Numbered from the stretch's first letter, positions 1-7,091 are shown. The stretch: DNA of 11,213 bases from Prolixibacteraceae bacterium (GCA_007116765.1 SKHV01000282.1:1-11213), one strand, 5' to 3'. Made by a program: numbers and translations. The notes: generated by a model not told the origin, from the sequence alone.

Positions 1-29
1 ACAGCCTTTGAGAAAAGACAATACTAATT

Positions 30-46
30 CAACCACGCTGTGGTTG
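30..46. repeat. Short perfect hairpin (REP-like unit)
   Basis: A perfect inverted repeat: the 7-base arm CAACCAC at 30-36 and GTGGTTG at 40-46 enclose a 3-base GCT loop. It lies in non-coding DNA beyond the 3' end of rnr and about 45 bases from a tandem repeat. A very short loop with perfect arms is typical of repetitive extragenic palindromes. That it is multicopy in the genome is inference, since only one copy lies in this window. Confidence 0.5.
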
Positions 47-90
47 ATACTGAACCTTCATCACCCCTACCCCGCATTGCACACAGGCTA

Positions 91-150
91 TTGGCTCCGC
101 CGATTTTCAATTGGCTCCGCCGATTTTCAATTGGCTCCGCCGATTTTTAA
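91..150. repeat. Three tandem copies of a 20-bp repeat
   Basis: Three head-to-tail copies of a 20-base unit that begins TTGGCTCCGCCG and ends in an AT-rich tail occupy 91-110, 111-130 and 131-150. Copies 1 and 2 are identical and copy 3 differs by one base (T for C at 148). Each unit contains a small GGC-TCC-GCC dyad. The tract is non-coding: a frame runs open through it, but its product is low-complexity repeat translation. It sits between two short hairpins (30-46 and 160-174), so the whole 30-174 segment looks like a compound intergenic repeat element. Confidence 0.85.
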
Positions 151-159
151 TTCACATTC

Positions 160-174
160 ATTCCCAACGGGAAT
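160..174. repeat. Short perfect hairpin just past rnr
   Basis: ATTCCC at 160-165 and GGGAAT at 169-174 form a perfect 6-bp stem with an AAC loop. It begins 15 bases beyond the rnr stop codon, so it would fold in the rnr 3' untranslated region and could stabilise or help end that transcript. There is no run of U after it on the minus strand, so it is not a classical intrinsic terminator. Its form, 6 bp with a 3-base loop, matches the hairpin at 30-46, which favours a REP-like unit. Confidence 0.5.
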
Positions 175-189
175 AGGGTTACAACTCCC

Positions 190-2337
190 CTAATCTTCTA
201 CCAGCTTAAAATCCATTTGTTTTTTCTCAAGGTTGGTGCGTACCACTTCAACTTTAACTGCTGCTCCCAACTGGTAGGTTTTGTTGGAATGCATACCGGT
301 AATGCTGTAGTTTTTCTCATCGAAAAAGTAAAAATCGTCGGTTAAATCGCGCATAGAAATAAGTCCTTCACATTTATTCTCGTTCAGTTCTACAAAAATA
401 CCAAAGTCGGCTACACCCGAAATCACACCATCGTAAATATTGCCTACTTTATCCTGCATAAACTCTACCTGCTTGTACTTGATTGACGAGCGTTCGGCAT
501 TTACTGCCCGCTGTTCCATGTTCGACGAGTGGCGGCATTTCTCTTCGTACTCGTCGGCTTTTACCGAGCGACCACCATCGAGATAGCGGGCAAGCAGGCG
601 GTGTACCATTAAATCGGGGTAACGGCGTATAGGCGATGTAAAGTGTGAATAAAAATCGAACGAAAGCCCATAGTGCCCAATATTTCGGGTTGAATACACC
701 GCTTTTGACATGGCACGTACGGCCAGAGTTGAAATTACATTTTCTTCGTTTTTGCCTTTCACATGATTCAACAAGCTATTGATTGATTTTGAAAGGTTGC
801 CCTTGGAATTCAGATCGATTCCATAGCCAAATTTATTGATAAAATTATTGAACGAATCGAGCTTGTCGGGGTCGGGCTTATCGTGAATGCGATACACAAA
901 AGTTTTGGCTCTTGCTTTTTTGGCCGTGTTGCCAATAAAATTGGCTACCTGTTTATTTGCAAGCAACATGAATTCCTCCACCAGATGGTTGGCTTCTTTA
1001 GCTTCTTTAAAATAAACGCCCAGAGGCTTTCCTTTTTCGTCGAGTTCGAATTTCACCTCTACCCTGTCGAAAGCAATGGCACCATCGCCAAAACGCTGTT
1101 CTTTGAGTTTTTGTGCCAGTTCATTCAGTTTAAGCACTTCTTCTTTCAGGTCGCCTTCACCGTTTTCAATAATATCCTGTACTTCGGCATATTCGAACCT
1201 GCGGTCGGAAATAATTACCGTACGGCCAAACCATTCGTTTTTCACCTTGGCATTTTCGTCGAGCTCGAACACAGCCGAGAAGCAAAGCTTTTCTTCGTTT
1301 GGGCGAAGAGAGCAAACGTTGTTCGACAGCTTTTCGGGCAACATGGGCACTACTCTGTCCACCAAATATACCGAGGTTGCACGTTCTTCGGCTTCGGTAT
1401 CGATAAGCGTGCCGGGTTGCACGTAGTGACTCACATCGGCAATGTGGATGCCCACTTCCCAATTCCCGCCGGGGAGTTTTTCTATTGAAAGTGCATCGTC
1501 AAAGTCTTTGGCATCGGCCGGGTCAATGGTAAGGGTTGGTACATTTCTGAAATCGCGGCGCTTTGAAATTTCTTCATCGGTAATTTCAATGGGCAGCTTT
1601 TCGGCAGCTTTTTCCACTTTAACAGGGAATTTGTACGGAAGGTCGAACTCGGCCAAAATAGCGTGCATTTCGGTATCATTCTCACCGGGCATTCCCAGCA
1701 CGTCAATTATTTCACCAAAGGGGTTTTTAGCATGTGGTGGCCAGTCGGTTATTTTAGCAACAGCCTTTTCGCCCTGTTTTGCACCTTTGAGTTTTTCTTT
1801 CGGAATAAATATATCGAAGGCGTTACGCCCGGTAGGCACTAAAAAGGCAAAGTTTTTCGACATAGAAATTGTGCCCACAATGTTGTTTTGTGCACGTTCT
1901 AGAATCTCAACCACTTCGCCTTCGGGCTGTTTACGCTTGCGTTTGGCATGCAAATACACCCTAACTTTGTCGCCATTCAATGACCTATTAAGATTTGGAC
2001 CGGCAATAAATACATCTTCGTCGAGCTCTTCGGTAATCAAAAAGGCATAACCCTTTTGTGTCATTTCGATTTTTCCCACCACATAGCCCGTTTTCAATTT
2101 AAGTTGATATTTACCACGTTCTTTCTTGGCCAGATATCCATCGTCGGTAAGTTCTTCGAGTGCCACATGGCACAATTCACGTACCGACTGTTCATTAATT
2201 TTTAAAGTTCCTGTTATTTGTTTATAGCTGAATATTTTCTCGGTATTGCTGTAAAATATTTCAAGAATTGCTTTTTTCAATTCTTTTTTGTTGAAACCCT
2301 TGTTTGGATTTTTTTTCTTTTTGTTCTTTTTTGACAT
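190..2337 (-). CDS. rnr: Ribonuclease R (RNase II/R family 3'-5' exoribonuclease)
   Basis: A processive 3'-5' exoribonuclease that degrades structured RNA and takes part in rRNA and mRNA turnover. The 715 residues show the family order: a lysine-rich tail (about 1-25), a winged-helix-like N-terminal domain (about 20-80), two cold-shock/OB domains (about 83-145 and 152-215), the RNB catalytic domain (about 262-585) and a C-terminal S1 domain (about 631-712). The metal-binding loop IDPADAKDFDDA places Asp272, Asp278, Asp280 and Asp281 as expected, and TSPIRRYPDLMVHR (568-580) is the conserved RNB segment. It is shorter than the roughly 810-residue E. coli protein, mainly because the long basic C-terminal tail is missing; the basic stretch is at the N-terminus instead. 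The start ATG (2335-2337) lies 23 bases after the upstream outer-membrane gene, so it is probably the last gene of the minus-strand block. No frameshift is seen. Confidence 0.97.
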   Translation of the reverse strand: MSKKNKKKKNPNKGFNKKELKKAILEIFYSNTEKIFSYKQITGTLKINEQSVRELCHVALEELTDDGYLAKKERGKYQLKLKTGYVVGKIEMTQKGYAFLITEELDEDVFIAGPNLNRSLNGDKVRVYLHAKRKRKQPEGEVVEILERAQNNIVGTISMSKNFAFLVPTGRNAFDIFIPKEKLKGAKQGEKAVAKITDWPPHAKNPFGEIIDVLGMPGENDTEMHAILAEFDLPYKFPVKVEKAAEKLPIEITDEEISKRRDFRNVPTLTIDPADAKDFDDALSIEKLPGGNWEVGIHIADVSHYVQPGTLIDTEAEERATSVYLVDRVVPMLPEKLSNNVCSLRPNEEKLCFSAVFELDENAKVKNEWFGRTVIISDRRFEYAEVQDIIENGEGDLKEEVLKLNELAQKLKEQRFGDGAIAFDRVEVKFELDEKGKPLGVYFKEAKEANHLVEEFMLLANKQVANFIGNTAKKARAKTFVYRIHDKPDPDKLDSFNNFINKFGYGIDLNSKGNLSKSINSLLNHVKGKNEENVISTLAVRAMSKAVYSTRNIGHYGLSFDFYSHFTSPIRRYPDLMVHRLLARYLDGGRSVKADEYEEKCRHSSNMEQRAVNAERSSIKYKQVEFMQDKVGNIYDGVISGVADFGIFVELNENKCEGLISMRDLTDDFYFFDEKNYSITGMHSNKTYQLGAAVKVEVVRTNLEKKQMDFKLVED

Positions 2338-2360
2338 AATATTTTGTTTTAGTCGTATTG

Positions 2361-3005
2361 TTATTTACTTAAACCTGCCCAATCGAAACGATAATAAAGC
2401 ACGGTTGAAATTACATTATTATATTGACCAACGGAATGTGCAAGCCAAAAAAAGTCGTGCCTTTGGTCTATTGAAATCATTGAATACTGAAAACGCAGTT
2501 CGAGCATCATTTTGCTTGCCCAGTACTGTGTGCTAATTTGGTCGAAATCGACTTTCATTCCGGCAAAAAAGCCTACTTCCCAATCGGCAATGTCGTCGTT
2601 TTGTACTACGGGGTCGTAACCAAAATTATCGTAGCCGCTTTTGCTTACAAGGTAGCCGTACGAAAGCCCTCCAAAAACAGAAAAATATTCGTACCTGAAA
2701 CCCAGAAGTACGGGAAGGTCGATATAATTAAGGCGATATACATATTTGTGATTATTGTTCTTATTTGTGGGCATTACACGTGCACCTTTTTGGTTGAATT
2801 TTATCTCCATGCCCCAATACAAGTTGCGGCTCAGGTCACGCTGAATCCATGTTCCTGCTACCATCCCCATTTTATTGTAGCCCGAGGCAAAATCGCCATC
2901 AATTTGGCTGCCGTTGAAACCGCCAAGCACACCTCCATAAAATTCCTGTGCCACAAGCATTGTTGGAGCAAAAAACAGAAGTATTAAAATGGAGATTTGT
3001 TTCAT
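2361..3005 (-). CDS. PorT-family outer-membrane beta-barrel protein
   Basis: Predicted outer-membrane beta-barrel of the PorT-like/OMP_b-brl_2 type common in Bacteroidota; the specific role is unknown. A signal peptide (MKQISILILLFFAPTMLVAQ) is followed by alternating polar/hydrophobic, aromatic-rich strands. The opening GGVLGGFNGSQIDGD, the central NYIDLPVLLGFRYEYFSVFGG and the terminal barrel strand YYRFDWAGLSK fit this family. About 214 residues is a usual size for these small 8- to 10-strand barrels. I chose the ATG at 3003-3005; an ATG two codons upstream (3009-3011) is also possible but gives a less typical signal peptide start. The gene lies 49 bases after the sirtuin and 23 before rnr. 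The preceding gap holds TATATTTA (3022-3029, minus strand), resembling the Bacteroidota -7 box, but too close to the start to be convincing. Confidence 0.82.
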   Translation of the reverse strand: MKQISILILLFFAPTMLVAQEFYGGVLGGFNGSQIDGDFASGYNKMGMVAGTWIQRDLSRNLYWGMEIKFNQKGARVMPTNKNNNHKYVYRLNYIDLPVLLGFRYEYFSVFGGLSYGYLVSKSGYDNFGYDPVVQNDDIADWEVGFFAGMKVDFDQISTQYWASKMMLELRFQYSMISIDQRHDFFWLAHSVGQYNNVISTVLYYRFDWAGLSK

Positions 3006-3054
3006 TAGCATGATTTTATCCTAAATATACTGTTTTGAACAACAACTAATGAAT

Positions 3055-3738
3055 TTAGAGGTACTTTTTAAGTTCATTCTTTAGAATTTCGACACCTTTT
3101 CCTGCTTTTTCTTTTATGAATGTCACTTTGGAATACACATCAACGGGATTAGGGTCGATAAGAAAAACCGGAACTCCGCGCCTTACATAGTTCAATAATC
3201 CGGCAGCCGGGTACACGTTCAGCGAGGTACCCACCACCACGAATATCTCGGCATCGTGCACAATAGGTAAAGCCTCTTCTATTGCGGGAACTTGCTCGCC
3301 AAACCAAACAATGTGCGGCCTTAGCTGGCTTTCGTGCTTGCACCTATCGCCAAATTTCAGTTCCCAACCGTCAATGTCGTAAATTAAATTTTCATCGACC
3401 GAGCTTCGTGCCTTTTTTAGTTCGCCGTGTAAATGCAGCACCTTTGAGCTACCGGCTCGTTCGTGCAGGTCGTCGACGTTTTGGGTGATAATATGCACAT
3501 CGAAATCCTTTTCGAGTGCTGCAAGCCCATAATGCCCTTTGTTGGGTTCACATCCCAGTAACTGCTTGCGCCTATCGTTATAAAAACGCATAACCAGTTC
3601 GGGATTGCGTTCCCATGCTTCGGGGGTTGCTACTTCGTTTATGTCATATTCTTCCCACAGGCCGCCCATATCGCGGAAGGTTTTAATTCCGCTTTCCTGG
3701 CTAATTCCTGCTCCTGACAGTATTACTAGTTTCTTCAT
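3055..3738 (-). CDS. cobB: Sir2-family NAD-dependent protein deacylase (sirtuin)
   Basis: Removes acyl groups from lysines using NAD+, giving nicotinamide and O-acyl-ADP-ribose in the cytoplasm. The 227-residue protein has the NAD-binding GAGISQESGIKTFRD (9-23), TQNVDDLHERAGS (85-97), catalytic His104 in LHLHGEL, RPHIVWFGE (140-148) and GTSLNVYPAAG (170-180). Tyr53 and Arg56 in RFYNDRR match the Tyr-x-x-Arg pair that in SIRT5 and E. coli CobB recognises succinyl- or malonyl-lysine, so desuccinylase activity is likely (inference). The region that usually holds two CxxC zinc pairs (about 108-140) has only one cysteine, Cys133, so a normal zinc site seems absent; I recall similar proteins in other Bacteroidota. 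The gene follows the PPK2 gene after 8 bases, which strongly suggests co-transcription. This is a single-domain metabolic-type sirtuin, not one of the defence SIR2 fusions. Confidence 0.93.
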   Translation of the reverse strand: MKKLVILSGAGISQESGIKTFRDMGGLWEEYDINEVATPEAWERNPELVMRFYNDRRKQLLGCEPNKGHYGLAALEKDFDVHIITQNVDDLHERAGSSKVLHLHGELKKARSSVDENLIYDIDGWELKFGDRCKHESQLRPHIVWFGEQVPAIEEALPIVHDAEIFVVVGTSLNVYPAAGLLNYVRRGVPVFLIDPNPVDVYSKVTFIKEKAGKGVEILKNELKKYL

Positions 3739-3746
3739 AGTTTCAA

Positions 3747-4544
3747 TTAATCTCCTTCGTATTTAGCATACAAATCGGGGATAATGGTTTGTTCCTCAAT
3801 AGGTGGTCGCACGTATCCTGTTGCCTCGGGTCTTGGTTCCAATTCAATCTTGGGAGGCACCACGTCATCATAAGGAATTATACTAAGCAAATGACTTATG
3901 CAGTTAAGTCTGGCACGCCGTTTTTCGTCGCTATTGACCACATACCAAGGCGACTGCTTGGTGTCGGTATAGCTAAACATTTCATCTTTAGCTTTGGAAT
4001 ATTCTACCCATTTTTGTCGGGAGGCCAAATCCATGCTGCTTATTTTCCAACGTTTAGTAGGATCTTCAATTCTATCCTGAAATCGTCTTTCCTGTTCTTC
4101 TTCACTCACCGAAAACCAGTATTTTATAAGAATAGTGCCAGAGCGAATTAGCATGCGTTCGAAATTGGGGCATGAGCGCAGAAAATCCCAATATTCATCG
4201 TCGGTGCAAAATCCCATTACCCGATCGACACCTGCACGGTTATACCAACTTCGATCGAATAATATCATCTCACCTTGAGCGGGTAAGTGCTGTACATAAC
4301 GCTGAAAATACCACTGCGATTCTTCTTTTTCGGTAGGTACACCAAGTGCCACCACCTTGCATATACGTGGGTTTAATGCTTCCGATATTCGTTTTATAAC
4401 GCCACCTTTACCCGCAGCATCGCGACCTTCGAAAAGCACAACCACGCGCAAACCTTTCTTTTTAATGGTAGTCTGAAGCTTTATCAACTCTATGTACAAG
4501 CGTTCGAGTTCGCTTTCGTAATATTTCCGTTTAAGCTTTTGCAT
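3747..4544 (-). CDS. ppk2: Polyphosphate kinase 2 (PPK2), single-domain, class I-like
   Basis: Transfers phosphate between inorganic polyphosphate and nucleotides. Single-domain class I PPK2 enzymes mostly make nucleoside triphosphates from diphosphates and polyphosphate. The 265 residues contain the Walker A loop GRDAAGKGG (40-48), a Walker B-like LFDRSWYNRAGVDRVMGF (95-112) and the lid/substrate segment DPTKRWKISSMDLASRQKW. The length and the SWYNRAGV(D/E)RVMGFC sequence favour class I over AMP-using class II or III; this subclass call is inference from motif memory. The ATG at 4542-4544 lies 59 bases after the flavoprotein gene, a gap large enough for its own promoter, though I see no clear TAnnTTTG box. 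It is followed after 8 bases by the sirtuin gene. Confidence 0.94.
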   Translation of the reverse strand: MQKLKRKYYESELERLYIELIKLQTTIKKKGLRVVVLFEGRDAAGKGGVIKRISEALNPRICKVVALGVPTEKEESQWYFQRYVQHLPAQGEMILFDRSWYNRAGVDRVMGFCTDDEYWDFLRSCPNFERMLIRSGTILIKYWFSVSEEEQERRFQDRIEDPTKRWKISSMDLASRQKWVEYSKAKDEMFSYTDTKQSPWYVVNSDEKRRARLNCISHLLSIIPYDDVVPPKIELEPRPEATGYVRPPIEEQTIIPDLYAKYEGD

Positions 4545-4603
4545 ATCTATTGATTATTGATTTGCACCTAATTTAAGAAGAAAATTTCACGGAGCAGTCA
4601 GAT

Positions 4604-5200
4604 TCAGGATTTATAGTAGATATTGGGTGAAATCTTTTTCAGCAGCCATGCCATATTTTCGCCCAATTTACGCATGGTTTGCAGTCCTTCAACATCGTTG
4701 AGCACATCGCCGGGTTCTTTCCCCATTGCTACGTTCCAGTATGTTGAGCCGGGAATTATCATTTGGTTTATCAAAAAGAAGTTGTTCATGCTGTTGAGCG
4801 CATGTAAATCGCCGGCACGGCGTTGCACCACCACGCCCGCAGCCACCTTACGGGCAAGCAGATGACCGTTGCCTCGTGTTACGTATCCCGAAACATCGAT
4901 AAGGGCTTTCATTTCGCTTGTTATGTCGGCAAAATACACGGGCGATCCAAGAATTATACCATCGGCCTCAATCATTTTTTCGATGCAGGTATTCAATAGC
5001 TCGTTTTTGATATGGCACCTTCGATCTTGCACTTCGCGGCATTTTCCGCAAGCCGTGCATCCATGCACCGTTTTATTGCCAATTTGCACCACTTCGGTTT
5101 CGATACCGTGTTTTTGTAACTCGTGAAAAATTTCGTTGATTAACAACGAAGTATTCCCGTTTTTACGCGGGCTACCGTTAAATGCTACTACTTTAGTCAT
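4604..5200 (-). CDS. Flavodoxin-fold iron-sulfur flavoprotein-like NAD(P)H oxidoreductase
   Basis: A cytoplasmic FMN protein of the NADPH-dependent FMN reductase/flavodoxin-like superfamily. The N-terminus MTKVVAFNGSPRKNGNTSLL has the FMN-phosphate loop (GSPRKNGNTS, 9-18), and GSPVYFADITSEMKALID (about 85-102) is the second flavin-contact region. After it, Cys48, Cys51, Cys54 and Cys62 form CxxCxxC-x7-C, the compact cysteine pattern of iron-sulfur flavoproteins (Isf), which suggests a [4Fe-4S] cluster beside FMN. Its 198 residues fit that family. The physiological partner and substrate cannot be read from the sequence. The start lies 10 bases after the DUF4159 gene, consistent with one operon. 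An alternative is a general quinone or azo reductase-like role without a cluster. Confidence 0.88.
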   Translation of the reverse strand: MTKVVAFNGSPRKNGNTSLLINEIFHELQKHGIETEVVQIGNKTVHGCTACGKCREVQDRRCHIKNELLNTCIEKMIEADGIILGSPVYFADITSEMKALIDVSGYVTRGNGHLLARKVAAGVVVQRRAGDLHALNSMNNFFLINQMIIPGSTYWNVAMGKEPGDVLNDVEGLQTMRKLGENMAWLLKKISPNIYYKS

Positions 5201-5210
5201 AAAAATTTAA

Positions 5211-5885
5211 TTATTGTATTTCCCGTTTGTCGCGATTGAATACGTAGGATATGATGTTGGTTCCCATTTGCAGGGCCATTTGCCTTATATGCTCCGGGTT
5301 TTTATGTACGGCATACGACTCCCAACCGTTTCCAAGGTCGGTTTCATAACTATAAAACACTACCAGGCGTTCTTCGTGAAACAAGCCGAAGCCTTGCGGG
5401 GGTTTTCCGTCGTGCTCGTGTATTTTAGGCAAACCATTTTCGAAAGTATAGTGTTGATGGTAAATGGGATGGTCAAATGGCAACTCGACAAATTCCTGGT
5501 CGGGGAAAACCTTTTTCATTTCGCGACGCACGTATGGATCCATTCCATAATTATCGTCGATGTGTAGAAAGCCGCCACCCATGAGGTAGGCCTGCAATAC
5601 TTCCACATCACGTGACGAAAAATACACATTTCCATGACCGGTCATGTGCACAAATGGATAATTAAATATTTCAAAGCTTCCGGGCTCAACCGTTGCAGGC
5701 TGCGGATTGATGTTGGTTCCCAGGTTTTCGTTCACATACTCAATTAAATTAGGCAATGAGGTAGGATTGCTGTACCAATCTCCACCACCTCCGTATTTCA
5801 AAAGTGCAATGCGCACTGTGGTATTGGGCTGTGCCCAAGCCGCCAGGCTCGTTGCTAAAATCAATATTGTAATAATTTTCCTCAT
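5211..5885 (-). CDS. DUF4159 domain exported protein
   Basis: The protein has a cleavable signal peptide (MRKIITILILATSLAAWAQ, cut near residue 19), so it is exported to the periplasm. The rest is a single DUF4159 domain, a family of unknown function with a fold related to class I glutamine amidotransferases. Recognisable segments are VRIALLKYGGGGDWYSNPTSLPNLIEY (about 24-50), FVHMTGHGNVYFS, GGGFLHIDDNYG (about 103-114), LPFDHPIYH and the late LVVFYSYETDLGNGWESY. No obvious catalytic Cys-His-Glu triad is present: the sequence has no cysteine at all. It has 224 residues, so it is the stand-alone short form rather than part of a larger protein. Its ATG overlaps the rsmE stop codon by 4 bases, implying translational coupling. 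Confidence 0.9.
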   Translation of the reverse strand: MRKIITILILATSLAAWAQPNTTVRIALLKYGGGGDWYSNPTSLPNLIEYVNENLGTNINPQPATVEPGSFEIFNYPFVHMTGHGNVYFSSRDVEVLQAYLMGGGFLHIDDNYGMDPYVRREMKKVFPDQEFVELPFDHPIYHQHYTFENGLPKIHEHDGKPPQGFGLFHEERLVVFYSYETDLGNGWESYAVHKNPEHIRQMALQMGTNIISYVFNRDKREIQ

Positions 5886-6592
5886 TGTTCTATCTCATTC
5901 ACCACGTTAACAATTTGAACTGCCGACACCCCTGCGGTTTCTGTCCTTAGTCGGCTGCTCCCAAGGCTAATGGGCGTATAATCATTAGCTAGTGCCAGTT
6001 CTATTTCTTGTGAAGAAAAATCGCCTTCGGGGCCAATTAATATCAACACCCTACCGGCAGGTTTCAACAAGTTGAACAGATGCACCTTATCGCCTTGGGA
6101 ACAGTGAGCAATATATTTTGAACCCGACTCTTGACTTTTTATTAACGCTTCAAAATTAGTTAAATTATTCAACTTGGGCAGATAAGCTTTAAGCGATTGC
6201 TTCATAGCTGCCACAATCACTTTCTCAAGCCTGTCGGGTTTTAGCTGTTTGCGTTCGGAGTTTTCACAAAGCAGGGGAGTTATTTCGTCAATCCCAATTT
6301 CGGTAGCTTTTTCGAGAAACCACTCAAAGCGGTCGGTATTTTTTGTGGGGGCAATGGCTACATGCAGATAGTAATCGCGTTTTTCGTGGGCGCTAATATG
6401 TTCTTCGACCTCAACCTTGCATTTTTTTGGGTTGGCATCGCTAATACGAGCTAAGTACCATCCGCCCCTGCCGTCGGTCAGGGTAAGCTTGTCGCCAACA
6501 TTGTTCCGCAGTACACGTATGCAATGTTTCGATTCGTTTTCGTTGAGTGTATATGATTTTCCCGAAATATTGGGGGTGAAAAAAATGTTCAT
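5882..6592 (-). CDS. rsmE: 16S rRNA (uracil(1498)-N(3))-methyltransferase RsmE
   Basis: Methylates N3 of U1498 (E. coli numbering) in the 16S rRNA of the 30S subunit, using S-adenosylmethionine. The 236-residue protein has an N-terminal PUA-like domain (about 1-70; SKHCIRVLRNNVGDKLTLTDGRGG) and a C-terminal SPOUT methyltransferase domain with a trefoil-knot SAM site. The family motifs are visible: FEWFLEKATEIGIDEITPLLCENSER (89-114), MKQSLKAYLPKL, LIGPEGDFS (185-193) and LGSSRLRTETAGV (210-222). The start is set at the ATG at 6590-6592, where homologous RsmE proteins begin (MxxFFxP). A longer in-frame reading to 6676 would overlap the upstream phosphatase gene and adds no conserved sequence. 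It starts 4 bases after the phosphatase stop and overlaps the DUF4159 start. Confidence 0.95.
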   Translation of the reverse strand: MNIFFTPNISGKSYTLNENESKHCIRVLRNNVGDKLTLTDGRGGWYLARISDANPKKCKVEVEEHISAHEKRDYYLHVAIAPTKNTDRFEWFLEKATEIGIDEITPLLCENSERKQLKPDRLEKVIVAAMKQSLKAYLPKLNNLTNFEALIKSQESGSKYIAHCSQGDKVHLFNLLKPAGRVLILIGPEGDFSSQEIELALANDYTPISLGSSRLRTETAGVSAVQIVNVVNEIEQ

Positions 6593-6596
6593 TGTT

Positions 6597-7091
6597 CTAT
6601 TTATAAATTTTCGGATACAGGTGCAAAAATAATAAACCTGTACGAGCTTCCACATCGGCCCAGTCCTCAACCTCAAAATCGAGCACTACAGTGGATGAAG
6701 TTGGCATATGCCCGTCGTAATCTACACTCATATTCTGAGCCACATAGTGCATAAAGGGGTTGTGTCCGATCACAAACAAGTTATCGATGTGGATATCGGT
6801 ACTTTGCACCAGTTTAATAAAATCTTTAGTGGTATAATCGAAATAAAGCCCTTCAACTTCAATAATTTTATCCACAGGATACTCAAAACCCTTGGCAAAA
6901 AGTTGTGCAGTATGAATTGCACGTTGCGCCGGTGAAGAGATTATCCTATCGGGCGAAACTTTCCATTCTTTAAGGTCTTCCACAATTTTTGCCACATCGT
7001 TAATCCCCCGATCGGTCAACTCACGGGCAAAATCACGCTCATAACCAAACTGTTCGGTCTTAGCATGTCGTATAATTACCAGTCTCTTCAT
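6597..7091 (-). CDS. SixA-like histidine phosphatase family protein
   Basis: A member of the histidine phosphatase (phosphoglycerate mutase-like) superfamily, short SixA-type branch, which contains phosphohistidine phosphatases acting on signalling proteins. The catalytic RHAKTE motif is at residues 8-13, with nucleophile His9. Arg57 in SSPAQRAIHTA and His110 in VIGHNP complete the phosphate pocket. At 164 residues it matches the SixA size class, lacking the longer insertions of phosphoglycerate mutases. The substrate is not determined by the sequence. A phosphohistidine target is possible, but small-molecule phosphatases share the same motifs. It is the first gene of the minus-strand block, starting at the edge of an 81-bp divergent gap, and rsmE follows 4 bases after it. 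Confidence 0.9.
   Translation of the reverse strand: MKRLVIIRHAKTEQFGYERDFARELTDRGINDVAKIVEDLKEWKVSPDRIISSPAQRAIHTAQLFAKGFEYPVDKIIEVEGLYFDYTTKDFIKLVQSTDIHIDNLFVIGHNPFMHYVAQNMSVDYDGHMPTSSTVVLDFEVEDWADVEARTGLLFLHLYPKIYK

Noticed and set aside
8..193. 61-codon plus-strand frame over the repeats
   Set aside because: It starts at TTG, and its product is only the translation of the 20-bp tandem repeat and hairpins. It overlaps the rnr stop codon and shows no family features.
883..2050. Plus-strand frames of about 200 codons (883-1488 and 1442-2050) antisense to rnr
   Set aside because: They lie wholly within the well-conserved RNase R gene; their products are low-complexity (Ser/Phe-rich) mirror translations with no domain.
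3022..3029. TATATTTA as a -7 promoter box for the PorT-like gene (minus strand)
   Set aside because: It resembles TAnnTTTG, but it is only 16 bases from the chosen start codon and no TTG lies at the expected upstream spacing.
3055..3738. SIR2-based antiphage defence gene
   Set aside because: The protein is a single-domain deacylase-type sirtuin with a metabolic signature and no fused effector or nearby Argonaute, TIR, HerA or other defence partner.
6593..6676. 28-residue N-terminal extension of RsmE
   Set aside because: The extra residues overlap the phosphatase gene and are not like any RsmE start; the ATG at 6590-6592 gives the normal family N-terminus.
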